From assembly GCA_008477525.1 (NCBI GenBank), contig SPDT01000003.1, positions 248,001 through 312,000 on the forward strand: a stretch of DNA of 64,000 nucleotides. The letters run 5' to 3'. Positions 39,901 to 54,153 of the stretch are shown piece after piece (position 1 is the stretch's first letter; each line of letters begins with the position of its first letter). The position numbers and the translations under genes were made by a program. Origin of the DNA: Hypomyces perniciosus (lineage: Eukaryota; Ascomycota; Sordariomycetes; Hypocreales; Hypocreaceae). The notes beneath the pieces are model-generated. The model made no database searches. It was not told where the DNA came from and saw only the letters and a list, made by a program, of their open reading frames with translations.

Positions 39901-42166
39901 AAAACCTAAATATAGGCTTAAACTATTATATAATTACTATTATACTTTTAAGCTTTATTAAGCTAATAGCTAATATAAAAAAGAAATATATCCCTTTTAA
40001 AAGCTTATAAAGGTTTAGCCAGTTAATGTATATATATACCTAGCTCCTTTTAAAAGTAGATATAATTAATTTAAAAAAAGGAGACTTAAATGTAGCTATA
40101 TAAGTATTTTAAAGACTTTTTGCAGACTATATATAATTAATAAATAAAAAGAAATATTAAAATAAATATAATGCCCTTTAATAACATAAAAACTATTAAA
40201 TGGCTTATTTAACTTCTTTATAGCGCCCTTTAAGATTAATAAATAAATTAAAGTAAAGAAAATATTATATAGTATAGTTAAATATAAAAAATGCAATCAC
40301 TAGGATAAAATTATAGTTAAAGCTAGTTTAGGTAAAGGTATTTAATAGGTAATTAAATAGTGTAAAGCTATAAACTGGTTTTAACCCCCCCCCTTTAATA
40401 AATAGTACTAAAAGTATTTTAAACTTTCAAGAGTAAATAGCTTTTTTTAAAAAACGCCTACTGCAGTAAAAGGAAACAGAAAAAGATATTAAAAACTTAT
40501 AGGAACTTTAAATATTAAAGAACTTTTAAATACTATAAAATAAAAATATTATTAAAAGAAAGGTAAAAAAGGCTATAATTAAAGTAGGGAATAGTATACT
40601 TAATGCAGATAATATATTAATTGCCCTCTTATACTATATATAGCCTACTATTAAAGAATTTATTATAAACCTCTTTAAAGGCTGCTTTAAGTTAAAGTAT
40701 TACTTTTTCCTTTTTAAAAACACTAAAATTACTATTATATTTAAACCCAGTAAACTTAACTATATAACTTATAAAGCTTTTAAGCCTATTTTACTGCTAT
40801 CCTATATAAAAAAAGGCTTTAAAAGACTATTTACTAAAGGGTACCCCTTTTAATATTTAAATATAAAATCCTTTTAAAACAGTATTTTAAAGCCTTCTTT
40901 AAAAGAGTAGCTATAAACTTAATTGCCTATTTAATTTATGATATTAAAGTTACTTTAAATAAAAAGGAGGTTACAACTTTATTTATTTTTAATATCTTTA
41001 AAGCCTTTAATATTATTATAGAGAATAAACTAGTCTTATAGTTTAAATAATAGAATTAATTTATTTAGTTTATAAAATAGGCAAAGTCTTTTATAAGTAA
41101 TAAAACTGCCTTTATTTATAAAAAAGATCAAATTAACCTATTAGGCTTTGCCTTTAAATATAAAGCCTTATAGGGATTTTTTATTCCTTTATTATATTAA
41201 TACTCTATTTTAACCTAATCTTCCAGTTTAGGGATTAATAATCTTACTTTAAATATACTAATAATATTATTATATTTATTATAGGCAGGTTTATTTAAAA
41301 GACAATTACCTTTATATAGTAGTCGCTTAATAAAATATTAAAGTAAAGAGTAGAAAATATAGTATTTTTTAACTATATTAAAGCTAAATTACTATACTTT
41401 TACTATATAAAAGGCTTAATATATAAAAAAGGTATTATAATACAACGAAAACTAGTTTAATCTAAAAAGATTATTTAATAGTTAAGGGTTTACTTTAATT
41501 TAAAGCTTTCTTTTAAGAAATATATAGAGATACTTGCAGGTAAAGTATACAACGTCTTTAACTTCTTTCAATTGCTTAATAAGACTTAAAAAGGCTTATT
41601 TCCTAAGGCTATAGTATAAGCCGCGAAAGCCTATATCCTCGCTGTCGCCTTATATAGAATAAAAGTATTATAGTTAAAGTATAAATAATAATTATAGATT
41701 AAATTTATTAAATAAGTAAATATAAAAGTATCTAGCCTAGTAAATAAAATAAATAAAGCTTTTAGGCTATAGTAAAGGTAATCCTTTTAGTTTAAAAGAC
41801 TATAAATGTTTTGATTTTATATAAAGAGTTAAGGGTCCCTTTAACTAGCATTGCCTTAGCCTAAGCCTATTTTAAATGCGCAGCGAGATTTATAGGATTA
41901 AATTAAAATTACTTAATTAATTAATATATTAATAAAAAACTCTCCCCCAGCTACTATAAACTAAACTTTAGCGCACTGCTGCCTTAATTAGCAGGACTAT
42001 TAGACCTATACTTTTCATTAAAAAGTTTTTATATATTTTCTTTAATCCTAACTTAAAAGGTATAGGTAAATTAACTGCAGTAAAGAAATACCTAGAAATA
42101 ATTAAGTCCCTCCACCCTTATTTAATCCTAGCCTACTCTAATAAATCCTAAATTAAAGGGAATATA
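36924..42166 (+). mobile_element. Decayed non-LTR retrotransposon (LINE, Tad-like) region
   Basis: Between two LTRs lies a long plus-strand region with LINE endonuclease and reverse transcriptase in the usual order and no flanking LTRs of its own. The segment 37000-37400 has a different, partly preserved composition and may be its 5' region or older host sequence. The boundaries and the ORF1 region (about 38500-39100) are not resolved by eye. Confidence 0.6.
39650..41400 (+). pseudogene. Decayed LINE ORF2: apurinic-type endonuclease and reverse transcriptase
   Basis: Around 39700-39900 the reading 'KDFNA', then 'DAIGNRLAK.ANKYNLIHAF' and 'IKDFEKYFN' corresponds to the endonuclease block GDFNAH..W...RG..LA......L......TH. 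Around 40670-40850 'KITIIFKPSK..Y.TYKAFKPILLLSYIKKGFKRL' matches the LINE RT block (V.L.KPGK..Y..P.AYRPI.LL...GK..E). Around 40980-41300 'FNIFKAFNII' and 'ALQGFFIPLLY'-like segments match the DVKGAFD and PQGSPLSP blocks, followed by a lost YADD. Many stops; not functional. Confidence 0.7.
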
Positions 42167-42437
42167 TATCATGACCCGACCCTCTTATAGCCGCATAAAG
42201 GGTCTAGGGCAATATATACCCCAAAAGAACAACAGAACGACCGACCAATCAAAAAGGATAACTCAGATCACTATAAACTACAGATCACTGAAATTACAGA
42301 GTATAAGCTAAAGTAATCTAATATAACTCAAATCTATATATAATCTAAGTATATTTATATATATTTCCTTTATATATAAAACTAGATAAATTATAATTAT
42401 TTAGTATAGTTATTTAAATAGTTATTAATAAATTGCA
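42167..42437 (+). repeat. 5' LTR of element H1
   Basis: It begins TATCATGACCCGACC (a RIPed TGTCATGACC) and ends AATAAATTGCA. The right half matches the LTR at 54405-54662, but the left part after the first 15 bases does not. The end point is inferred from the TG...CA rule. Confidence 0.65.
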
Positions 42438-45400
42438 TTTACTAAAACCACCTATTCTATAGAATTATAACTATATTACCCTACTTAGTATTTATCCTTA
42501 ACCTCTGTATTAATATAAACCTATAAGCTTTAGTTTATCCTTTAAAAATTAACCTAGATTAATATATATTAAGAGCTGTTATGTAAAAGACTATTAGAAA
42601 TCCTAAATAATATCGCAAATATATCTATTATAGTACCCTCTTTTAATAATCCTAATACTCTACCCTCCGCTTTACCTCTTTATTAAATATAAAACTATAA
42701 TAAAGATAATAATATAAATAAAAGTAAAAAAAAAAAAAAAGTTAATAAAATAAAATAACTTTATATTTATATAAAAAAAGCTTTCTAATATATAAAAGCT
42801 AACTATATAAAATAAAAATAATATTATTAATACCTAATCGCTAAAATATTAAATTTTAGTAAATAATTTATTAATAGCAAGCAGCTATTATAGACTTATA
42901 AAATTAAATATTACTTGCACCTACTCTAAACCTTATACTAAACCTTAAAAAGAACTAATTTTTAAAAGACTGAAAAGAGTCGCTTAAAATATAACCGTTT
43001 AAACACTTTAATAGAAGTATTATAGCACTTTAACTATTTCTTATTTAACTATATAACTATTGTACCTACTTTTTAACCAGTTTTAATATAAAAAACTAAT
43101 AAAGCTCTTTTAACTGCCAGATAATTTAAAGGGAATACTTTAAAGTAGTTTAAACCTACTTAAAGGGATTTCTTTAATAATAAAGCTAATACTAATAAAT
43201 AAATATAAATTATATTTATTAGTTATAATTGGTTTAAAGAAAAATTAAAGAATATTTTTAATAATATTAATAAAGAATATACTATAGAAAAGAAACTTAT
43301 AAACTTAATGAAAAAAAAAGATACTTTAACTATATTATATACATTAAGAATTATATTTTGAAAGTTAAAGAAAATTTATTTTTATGGAATGCTTTTATAA
43401 TAGATTTACGCTAAAAGTTAAAAAAGAAGCCTATAAATTTCCCTGTAATAAAGGTATTATTAAATTTATTGAAAAATATATAAATGCAGATAATTTACTT
43501 TATAAACTCTATTTAAATATAAAGAAAGGATAATAATAATCTAGATAGGTTTATAAGTATTAAAAATATATAAATTAAAGTAAAAAGCAATAAAAATATA
43601 TTACTAGCTTTAATAATAAAAGACTTAATTAAATAGATTAAATACTATTTAGAAAGGAAAGGTAAAAGTTATTTATTATAATTATAATAGACTAAAATAC
43701 TTTTTAAAAGACAATAAAGCTCTATAAAAGCTAAGAATTAATAAACTTTAAACGCTTATATTAAAACTTAAATAAAAAGTTAATATAAATTTAAAGACTA
43801 TTATTTATATATTACTTAACTAGACTGTATACTATAATAATAGCTGCTTTATTTATAAATTTAGTAAAGATAAAAGCGGATAATCCTTAAAATAACCTAA
43901 AAAGATATTTATAATAAATTAAAAGGGATACTAGTTAAGACTTAAATCTTTAACGTTTAGACATATTTTTAAAAAAGATAAAGTAAATAAGTATTTACTA
44001 TATTTAAATAGTTTAATAAAATAAAACCTAAACTTTAATTATATAAAGTTAAATAAAGATAATAGTATCCTGGATAGATAAATAGTTATTATAATTAACT
44101 ATTAATATTTTAATTAAATTACTGCAGGCAATAAAAAATAAACTAAAAGTAATAACTTTAATAAAAAAGATAAAAATAACCCTTTATAATATAGACTGCC
44201 GCTATATAATACTATACCTTTAGAAAAAGAAAGTATATTACTTATAAATAGTAACTTTAAAGGTAAATTAAAAAAATATTACCTAAATTTAATTAAAAAA
44301 GTTACTATAAATATATAGTAAAATAAGTTAAACTTATACCTATATAAATAGCTTTATATGCAAGATAAAGCTAATAGTAAAATAGCTATTAAAGCTATTT
44401 TAACTGCTTTAGCTATATAAACAGAACCTATATACTTTGATATATAAAAAGACTATACTGTAAATAACTTTATTTATAAAAAACACTATATTATATCTTA
44501 AGTTACTTATATTATATATAAGTATATAGTATACTTTTAAAAAAAAGTGAAATATAATATATTCTTAATTAGAATCCTGTTTTACCCTATAGAATAAGTA
44601 TAGGACTATAATACCTTTAAAAAGTAATTATAATTATACAGTATTAAGACTTTAAAATTATTATTATTAAACAAAAGACTAAAGCCTTAAAGGAATATTA
44701 TTAGCTATAAAGACTTAAAAGATATAAGTCTAAAAAATATTATATTTACTGTTAAAAGAAATTAATAAAATAATATTTCCGCTATAATAAAAAGTTTAAG
44801 TGCAATTGATAATACTATTTGAAGTGCAATAGCTTAAAGTATATTATAGATAAGTAAAATAAGTTATAAAATTAGCATTTATAATAAGCCAATAATACTT
44901 TATATTTATTGCTAGACTATATATACTATTAAAAAGATAAATATATTATTTACCAATAAGAAAAACTTTAAAAATAATAAATATAAAAGTATATAAAGTA
45001 TAAACCTACCTTAAAAGATAAAGAGATTAATTAAATTATAAAAAAGCTGCACTAAAACTAATTTAACTTTATTACCTATAAAAAAACTACCTATAATAAA
45101 AGAAAATAGTATTTACTTTAAAAAACCTGATTTAACTATAAAAATCTATATAAACAAAAGGAAGTAAGAAATAATTAATATTATTTATAAAAAGGCTATA
45201 AAGTAATAATTAATAAATTAGATGGTTTAAAATATTAAATAATAAAAGTAATAATCAAAATTTACTATATTTTAAATTAAATATAATAATTGTAGGATAT
45301 TAGCTATATGTATTAATAGATAATAAAGCAATAGGCAATTTTATTATACCTATAACTGTAAATTGCCTATAATTACTTTAAAAAGAGAAAACTAAATTAT

Positions 45401-46229
45401 ATTAACTTTATTAAATAAAAGGAGGAGCCTTATATATAATAATAGATAGGTTAAGTAAAAGATTAATTATTTTAAAGTTAAAATTGTTAAATGCAAAAAA
45501 GTAATTCTTTATAATATAGCGAATAATAATAAATATAATATTATTTTCGGTTATTTTTTAATTAAAATATAATAACTTTAATATTAATTAAAAGAAAGGC
45601 CAGTTTAATTAATATAATAGTAAAGTTTCCCTAGCGATTAAAAACTATTAAAAAGGCTTTAACTGCAGGGCAGAAATTTTATATAAAACCTTTAAGTATA
45701 TTAAAAAAAAAACTAAAAAGTTACCTTTAATTTAATTATAGAAATAATCCACTTAAAAATAAGACTTAAATAAAGTAAAGGGAAGGATAAATAAATCTAA
45801 GAAATAATTGCCTTTTTATAAGAAATATTGAAGAATATTAATAAAATGCTTAAAATAAAACGCCTTAAAATAACAGCATTACTAAAATAGCTGCAAAATA
45901 TCTTTAAAGAATACTAGAAATATAATAAACTATTTAAAGAAATACTTAATACTAAATTACTAGAATATAGTTAATAAGATTATATAATTAAGCTTAAAGA
46001 TAATATAAGCACTACCTTCTATAAAATTTATAATCTAAATAAAAAAAGCTTAAAAGCCTATATAATTATTTAGATAATATATTAGCTAAAAAGTATATTT
46101 AACCCTCTTTATTGGAAATAGGCTATTTTATTATATTTATATTAAAAAAAGAAGTAAATTACAGTTAATTCTAAACTATTAACAGCTTAATAAAGCTACT
46201 ATTAAAGATAAAACCCTATTACTATTAAT

Positions 46230-48733
46230 TATAGAATTATAAAATAAACTATATAAGAAAAAGTAGTTTATAGCACTAAACTTTAAAAGCGCTTATAACT
46301 TTATTTAAATTAAAAAAGGATATAAATAAATAACTGCATTCTAAATTAAATATAGCTTATTTAAATATTTAATGATACCTTTTAGTTTTATTAACGCCTT
46401 TATAATATTCTAAAAAATAATTAATAATATATTACAAAAGTATTTTAATATCTTTATAGTAATTCATTTAAATAATATTTTAATCTTTTTAAATACTTTT
46501 AAAGAATATAAAGTACATATTTATAAAGTATTATAGCTACTATAAAATATTAAATTATTTATAGAATTAAAGAAATATAAATTTTATATATAGAAAATTA
46601 CCTTTTTAAAGTATATTATTACCTTTAAAGAGATTTATATAAATGTATTAACAGTATAAACAGTAAAAGACTAGCCTATATTTATAATAGTTAAAGAAAT
46701 CTAAAGCTTTTTAAAATTTATTAATTACTATTAATAATTTCTTAAAAGCTATAAAAGTATTATATAGACTCTTTATAAACTTATTAAAAAAGATTAAAAA
46801 GTTATATAAGTATTAAATATATAAAAGGCCTTTAATAAACTTAAACAGCTTATCTTAAAAAAACCTATATTTATTATATTTAATTTATTTAAAGAAATAG
46901 ATATTAAAATAAATACTTTTAACTTTACTATAAAAGCTTATTTTAATTAGAAAAATAAAAATAATAAACTATACCCTATTGCCTATTACTTTAAAATATT
47001 ATATAGCATAAAATTAAACTACTTAATATATAATAAAAAGTTCTTTACTATTATTCTTATATTTAAAGAATAGTTATATTACCTATTAAAAGGAATATAT
47101 AAAGTTAATATATATATTAACTATAAGACTATTATATATTTTATAACAGTTTAATAACTTTCTAGAAAATAGATTTGATATACAGAATACCTTTTAAAAT
47201 TTAACTACATTTTAATTTATTAAAAGGGATTTAAAAATAGATAAATAAATATATTTAGCAGATAAGCTAACTATAATTAAGGAAAGATTAAATATACTAG
47301 ACAGATCTTAAAGTAAACCTTTAAAAGATATTACTAATAAATAGTACTTTAAGCTATATATAAAATATTTAATAATAATATTATACTTTAATATATTAAA
47401 AAGCACTATATTACCTAAAATAATAATAGATTCTTAAAAGATATAAAGTTTAATAATAAAAGAATGTAATAATAAAATAAAAAGATTTAAATTTTAAATA
47501 AACTTTAGAAATATATGCGTATAAAAGTTTATTAATACTTAGTATATAAATATAAAGGTATTTATAAAACCTATAAATAAATATAAAAATACTTTAAATT
47601 TTAAAGGCTTAAAAAAATAATATAAAATATTATTTTTTACTATATAATATATCAAATAATTAAACCTTTAAAATATAAACTATATAATAAACTTTAACCT
47701 TTATTACTATTAATATAACTATAAAAGTTAATTTTATTAAACTTTATTATTAAATAATTATCTATTAAACTAAGAATAAAAATTAAATATATTGGTATTT
47801 TAATAATTATAGATTAATTTATTAAATACTTTTATTTCCTTTTATATAAAGAAGTAATAAATATAAAGATATCAATTTATATATTTTTATAATTTATTAC
47901 AGTTAACTATATAATTATAGCTGAGATTATTTTTAATTAAAAATCAACTTTTATATTTAAATTCTAATAAGTATTTATAAATTAGTTAAGTATAAATTAT
48001 AAGCTTAATACTATATATTACCTATAAATAAATAGTTAAATAGAATATATTAATTAAATTATTACAGTTTATTTAAAAAGTTATATTAACTTTAATTAAA
48101 ATAATTAAATAAAGAAGCTATTAATTGTATAAATATCTTATAATAGTAATATTTTAAACTTAACTAGACTTAACTTTATATATATTAACTATAGCTTTAT
48201 ACTAAATATATATAAAGTATTAAAGAAAGGCCTATATATTAATAAAGTATAAATTAAAGCTAAAAATATAAAGCAGTTATATAAAGAAATATAGGTATAC
48301 TTTTATTTTATATAAAAAACAATAAAAAAGCATACTAATAAGTATTAATTAAAGGGATTAAACTTTAAAGAGGGATATATAGTCTACCTATACTATAATT
48401 TATTAAGAAAAAAGACTATAAATATTAAAATAATATAATTAAGTAATAAATTAAAATTTAAAAAACTTAAACCTTATTTAGTTAAAAAAGTTAATTTAAA
48501 GGTTATTTATAAATTTATATTACTAGACAGTATTTCAATTTATTTAATATTTTATATTTTACTATTTAAATTAATCTGATGAAATAACTTAAAAAATAAA
48601 CTAATTATAGGTTTAATTAATGTCTTATTAATTAAAAAATAATATAAAATTAAAAAAGATTAAAGCTATAAAAATAAAAAATAATAAACGCTAATATTTA
48701 GTAAAATGGAAAAACTATAAAAAAGAGTATAAC
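46230..48733 (+). pseudogene. Decayed pol of H1: reverse transcriptase, RNase H, integrase, chromodomain start
   Basis: At 46260-46580 the reading 'FIALNFKSAYNFI.IKKGYK.ITAF.IKYSLFKYLMIPFSFINA' and 'HLNNILIF' is a gypsy reverse transcriptase. The catalytic YLDD has become HLNN by base transitions, so activity is lost apart from the stops. At 46855-47280 lies RNase H ('FTIKAYF', 'LYPIAYY', 'NYLIYNKKFF'). At 47640-47900 part of the integrase is visible ('GILIIIDQFIKY'-like). At 48690-48733 'YLVKWKNYKKEYN' begins the chromodomain core, cut by element Z. Confidence 0.7.
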
Positions 48734-51700
48734 TGTAACGGGTGTAGCCTAACTGGAAAGCACGCAGTTAGGGCACCTCTGTATTGTCTATCTATAGCTG
48801 AAGGAAGGAAGCTCTATACTAGCTATGTATGCGTTATATAGTTGTGCGTATAGGGTTGTGGCCGAGGTGGTTTCCTAATTAGGTAAGCGGTCTAGTATTG
48901 GTCGTATTTCCGGATTCGGCGTAGTCGTGATTCCGGGAGACATGGCCTAGCCTGTGACATTACCCCCCCTTCTTACGGTGGCTCTCTCCTTGGGCGCCGT
49001 TGCTTCGCTGGCGCATAGCTGTTAAGTGGCCCGTCGTTAGATTCGATTGGGCCATATTTAGATATATAGTCGTCGAGGGCTGCTGTGTCTTCAAGTACGT
49101 GTATCGGTTCCCAGGTTGGCTCTATATATCCTTTCCACTGTATTAATGCTTCGCGGAAAGAGCCGCGACCTCGCCGCTTAGTCCTCGCGCAGAGGACCTC
49201 TTCAACTTCCCATTCATCCTCGCCATCCACTCGTATCGGTGGTGGTTGGGGGTCGTCTGAAATCTGGCCCGGAAGGGGGTCATCGGCCGCTCTTCTTAGC
49301 AGGTCAACGTGAAATCGCGGGTATATACCAGTTGGTACGCCCAGTTCCACTACATGAGGGCTAATGACCTTTGTTACTGTATACTTATGATGTAGGGCAT
49401 CAAGCTTCTTGGAAGGCCGGGGAGTATTGTAGTTGCCGAGGTGTAGCCAGACTTTATCTCCCACCTCATATCTCTCAGAGGGGCCTCGCCGCTGGTTCGC
49501 GGAGTCCTCGTAGCGTTGTTGCGTAGCGGCAAGTGCTGCTTGGGCAAAGGCGGTTACTCCTTCTAGTCTCTCAACTATTTCTTTTGCGGCCTTCTCCTCC
49601 GGGTCCTTTAATCCAATAGCTTCGTTTTCTTTCGTATATAGCTGGAGGGGTTCCACATGGTAGCCGTGCTCAAGGAAAAAGGGGCTCATTTGGATAGCCG
49701 TGTGTTCGCGGTTATTTAAAGCTAGTTGCGCTGCCGGGAGGAGGTCTCCCCAATCGCTCTGGGAGTATTCTATATATGCTCTAAGGTATGCTTGGATCTC
49801 TTGGTTGCTCCTCTCTGGTCCGCCGTCAGTCTGTGGGTGATACGCCGTGCTTAGGCGTTGCTGGGTTCCTGCTAGTTTACAGAAAGCTCTCCAGAAGCGG
49901 CTGGTCCAATTAGATCCTCGGTCGCTGACTATAGACCGGGGCATCCCGTGGAACCGATAGTGGCATTGGAGGAACCTCTTTGCACATGCTTCTGCCTCCA
50001 TACTCTCCATTACCTCGAGGGTAATATTCTTAGTAAGCCGGTCGATAATAACCCAAAGGTATCGTGCCTGTGTTGGTCCTGTGGGTGGTAGGTCGACTAT
50101 GAAGTCCATAGCTAGGTCGCTGCGGATGCGCTGGGGAATAGGTAGTGGTTTGAGGAGTCCTCGCTTATAGCTTCTCCATACCTTTCCTCTTCCGCATATA
50201 CTGCAGTTGCGGAGGAATTGTCGGACTGTACTGCTAATTCCTGGCCAAAAAAACCTGCGGGAAATAATAGCTAGGGTTCCGTCACGACCTGGGTGGCCCG
50301 AGACTGCGGCGTCGTGTTCTGCTTGCACAATGCGAGTGCGCAGCGTTTCGCCTTCTTCTTCGGTTGTAGCCGGTACCCAGATACGGTCTCGGAACGTTAA
50401 TCTCTGTTCCTCGTCGATTGTACATTCCGATATCTGTACCTTAAGTTGGAGGTCTGCGGGGAGGGAGCGCTCTTCCTTCCTAACTGCAGCGTATACCCGT
50501 CGATATACCGGGTCCTTCTGAATCGTCAGGTTCCACAGGTCCTGTAGTTCCTCGTTTCCGTCGAATACGCGCATTAAGGGGAGATCAGTATCGCTGTCCT
50601 CGAATCTCCGTATCGCTGGTGCGGCTGGGATAAGTTGTATATAGCGGCTTAGTTCGCGCTCGTCGCCTTCATTGAGTGGAAGGTCTTGTTCCCTGCGGCT
50701 TAACGCGTCGGGAGCGGCTGCCTCGCTGCCTGGCCTATATTGGATTGTAAAATCGAACTGGGAAAGGAACTCTGCCCAGCGCGTCTGTCGTTCAGAGAGT
50801 TTCCTGCGCGTCATGAAGAACTGCAAGTTCTTATGGTCTGAAATGACTGTAAAGGGGTCGCAGCTACGTAGCTCTGCTCTCCACTCTTCTAGACAGCGAA
50901 TTACTGCCAGCATTTCCTTGTCGTGGATGGGATAGTTGTATTCGGCGGGGCTTAGCTTCTGTGAGTGGTAAGCTATAGCGTGACGTTCTCCCTTCTTGTT
51001 CTCTTGCAGGAGGACTCCTCCTAGAGCGTATCCTGAACAGTCTGCTTCGACAAAGGTGCGTTTTGTAGGATCCCAAGCTTGTAGTATAGGGGCTTCGATG
51101 AAGAGGCGTTTAAGCTCCTGGAAGGCTGCTTCTTCCATACCTTTCCACTGGAAGGGGGTCCCTTTCTTGGTCAGCCTCACAAGCGGGTGGGCTATCCGAG
51201 AGAACCCGGGGATGAATATCCGGTAGTAATTGGCAAAGCCAAGGAAGCTTCGGACTCCTGTTACTGTCGTAGGTGCCTGCCACTCGCTAATAGCTCGCTG
51301 CTTTTCGGGGTCGCAGGCAATTCCCTTGCCGGCATGTATAATAAACCCAAGGTATTTAATCTCTTTCTGTGCGAACGCGCACTTCCTAGGATCTAGGTGT
51401 AGCCCAGCATCAGCGAGGGCGCGTAAAACTCGCCGGACCTTCTTCATATGGTCCTTTCGTGACCCGTCGGTATAGATCAGGATATCGTCGAGGTATGCGG
51501 ACGCGAAGTCGTCCAAAAAGGGGCGTAGTACCTGGTTGATATACCGTTGGAACGCTGCTGGTGCGCCGGTAAGTCCGAATGGAACTACCCGCCACTCATA
51601 TAGGCCATAGCGTGTACGGAATGCAGTCTTGTGTTCTTCTCCTTTCGCGACCCTGATTTTATGGAACGCAGCTACTATATCTAGCTTCGTGAACCACTTC

Positions 51701-54153
51701 GCTTTCGTTAAGCTGTTAAGGGTTTCAGAAAAAAGGGGGAGGGGGTAGCGATCTCGCTGCGTTATTGCGTTTAAGGCGCGGTAGTCTACGCAGAAGCGAA
51801 TTCCTCCTCCAGGTTTCCGAACAAAGAGGACAGGGGCTGCGGCGGCTGAGCTGCTAGCTCGAATGAATCCCTTATCGAGTAAGTCGAGGAGGGTCTTCCG
51901 TAACACTAATAGTTCCTCGCGTGACATGCTGTAAAGGGGGCCCCAAGGGAGTTCCGGTTCTTTGCCGTGTTCATCGGCTTTCAGGGGAATCTGCAAATCG
52001 ACTCCGGGGCGGCGTGGTGGAAGCTTAGTAGCTTCTTTTATAGAGAATAGCGAACAGAACTCTTTGTATAGTTCGGGGGGGATATATTCCCGGGGATCTA
52101 TAGGTTTCTCAGGCTGGAGTGCTTTTTCAATGTCGGATAAGCTGATTGCTCGGAGGAAGTACGCTTCCTTTTCGCTGTTCCTTTTAGTGCGGCGGTATTC
52201 TGCTTGCAATATCGAGGCTGGTATAAGCCGGGCTCTTCGTATGGCCTTAATATTCCCGGGCTCCTCCTCATCTGCGAATCGTAGCTGTAGGCCGGCTTTT
52301 CCGTGGCTAACTTCCTTCTTGGCTGCATTATATACTACCTGGTTAGCCTCAGCCCAAGGCTTACCGAGGATTAGGTCATGATCTAGTTTATCCACTATAT
52401 AGGCGTATTGACGTTCAATATAGCCGCATAGATCCAGGTAAATAACAGCGACACGGCTGGTTTCTACCTTCTCGTGGATCTCGGTAAACGTCCCAATCTT
52501 CCTTTTAGTGATCTTGATCTGCGGGAGGTGTAACTTCCGGGCAAGGGAGGAGTTTATAACAGCATAAAGGTCACAGCCAGTATCGAATAGTGCTGTAATA
52601 GGTATATTCTCTATTCTGGCTTGTAACGTTGCTGATTCGCCGGTCATTCGCTCCTTGAACTCCTTCCATCCCTTCAGTTCTTCCTTTGTGGGCTCCAACG
52701 CCCGACTTTGCGTTGGAGCTAATCTTTTGACTCGTCGCTAGAGTTACTGTTTTCCTCGCCGTTGGTATGCTGGTTGTTATCATCAGACTCGCGGTCGGCG
52801 ATCTGGACCTGATGCGCCCGGGCTCTGTGGCCTTTCTTGCAAAACCGGGCAATATGTCCCTCCTTCCCGCAACGGTAACATGTGGCCTCCCGGGCAGTGT
52901 CTGCCTCGCTCGGTAAGGAGCTGCGTCGGCGCTGGTTCTTCATGCGGTTCACGCCCCCCATCCGGGTATCGCCCTCCTCGTCGACTGCTCGTGTATAGTC
53001 CTTCGAAGTGCGATGTGGTTGGGGCTTATTATGTTTTTTCTGCCGGGAGTGGCCTATCGAGGCGGCTCCCGCGTTCCGTCGGTCTGGATCTAATCGTTCG
53101 ACGCGGCTAGCGATATCCTGGACCTTAGCAAGCCATTCGCTATAGGTAAGCGGCAGGTCCACCGTTGCTAAGCGGAATCGTAGTTCTGGAGATAACGCTC
53201 CCTCGAGGAAGATGATCTTGGCTTGGTCAGCCCAGTCGTCGCCGCCTGCCTCAGAGAGCTTCTGTTCGAAGCGGGGAAGGAAAGATGAGAGCGAAGTCTT
53301 ATCTCCTTGCTTGAGAGTGCGCAGCTCTTGCGCAGCTCGGTTCCGGAGTCCTTGATCCTTGTAGGTACGGTCCAGGTATCGCATAAATTCCGCTGGGTCG
53401 TAGTTCCTGTTGGTTCCTCCTGACGCATAGAAGGTAGCGACTACCTGCTTAGGTGTAGCGTCTAAGCAGGAGTTAATAAGGTACCACCGTTCTCTGTTGC
53501 TGTTATAGAACTCTTTGTCGAGTTCGAGCTTTTCGCGCATATCTTGCGCCCATGCGGCGTACTCCCTTCGCTTTCCCGAGAATTTAGATGGGTTGGGGAG
53601 TGGCTTCCTCTTGACCCTGGGAGCTTGTGTAAACTCTATCGTAGAGGTCGATGCAGGCTTCATGGTTGCGGCCTGCGCGGGTTCTTGCTCAGGTTGCGGA
53701 AGGAATGACATCTCGTCTTCCTGGCTATCTAGCCCCTGAGTCGCTGGTGCTATGGAGTCCAGCTTTCTCATCAGTGCAGCTATTTGTTCCTGTAAAGGTA
53801 GAACAGCTTGCTCGATCCGCGACTGTACGTCGTCGCCCTCGGAGGCTTGGTCTCCGAAATTCGCCATTTTCCTTCTGCAGTGAGAGTTCCGTTACTCACT
53901 GGCTAGGTAGTAGCTGAGCTATAGATATGTAACGGGTGTAGCCTAACTGGAAAGCACGCAGTTAGGGCACCTCTGTATTGTCTATCTATAGCTGAAGGAA
54001 GGAAGCTCTATACTAGCTATGTATGCGTTATATAGTTGTGCGTATAGGGTTGTGGCCGAGGTGGTTTCCTAATTAGGTAAGCGGTCTAGTATTGGTCGTA
54101 TTTCCGGATTCGGCGTAGTCGTGATTCCGGGAGACATGGCCTAGCCTGTGACA
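48734..54153 (-). mobile_element. Element Z: complete, apparently intact Ty3/gypsy chromovirus
   Basis: This 5420-bp LTR retrotransposon lies in minus orientation with 226-bp LTRs at both ends that look identical by eye. A perfect 5-bp target duplication ATAAC flanks it (48729-48733 and 54154-54158). It carries gag (52719-53867) and pol (48973-52737), a polypurine tract and a primer-binding site. Base composition is balanced and there are no RIP-type stops, in sharp contrast to every neighbouring element. It sits inside the chromodomain codons of H1. Identical LTRs and clean frames indicate a very recent insertion and possibly a mobile copy. Confidence 0.95.

Larger units (their letters stand above)
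42167..48733 (+). mobile_element. Ty3/gypsy element H1 (main part), RIP-inactivated
   Basis: It begins with an LTR (42167-42437), followed by an interior colinear with H2 (61632-64000). A decayed CCHC zinc knuckle lies near 43677-43720, with protease and pol domains following. The 3' end of pol is interrupted by element Z at 48733 and resumes at 54154-54404. No intact frame remains. Confidence 0.8.
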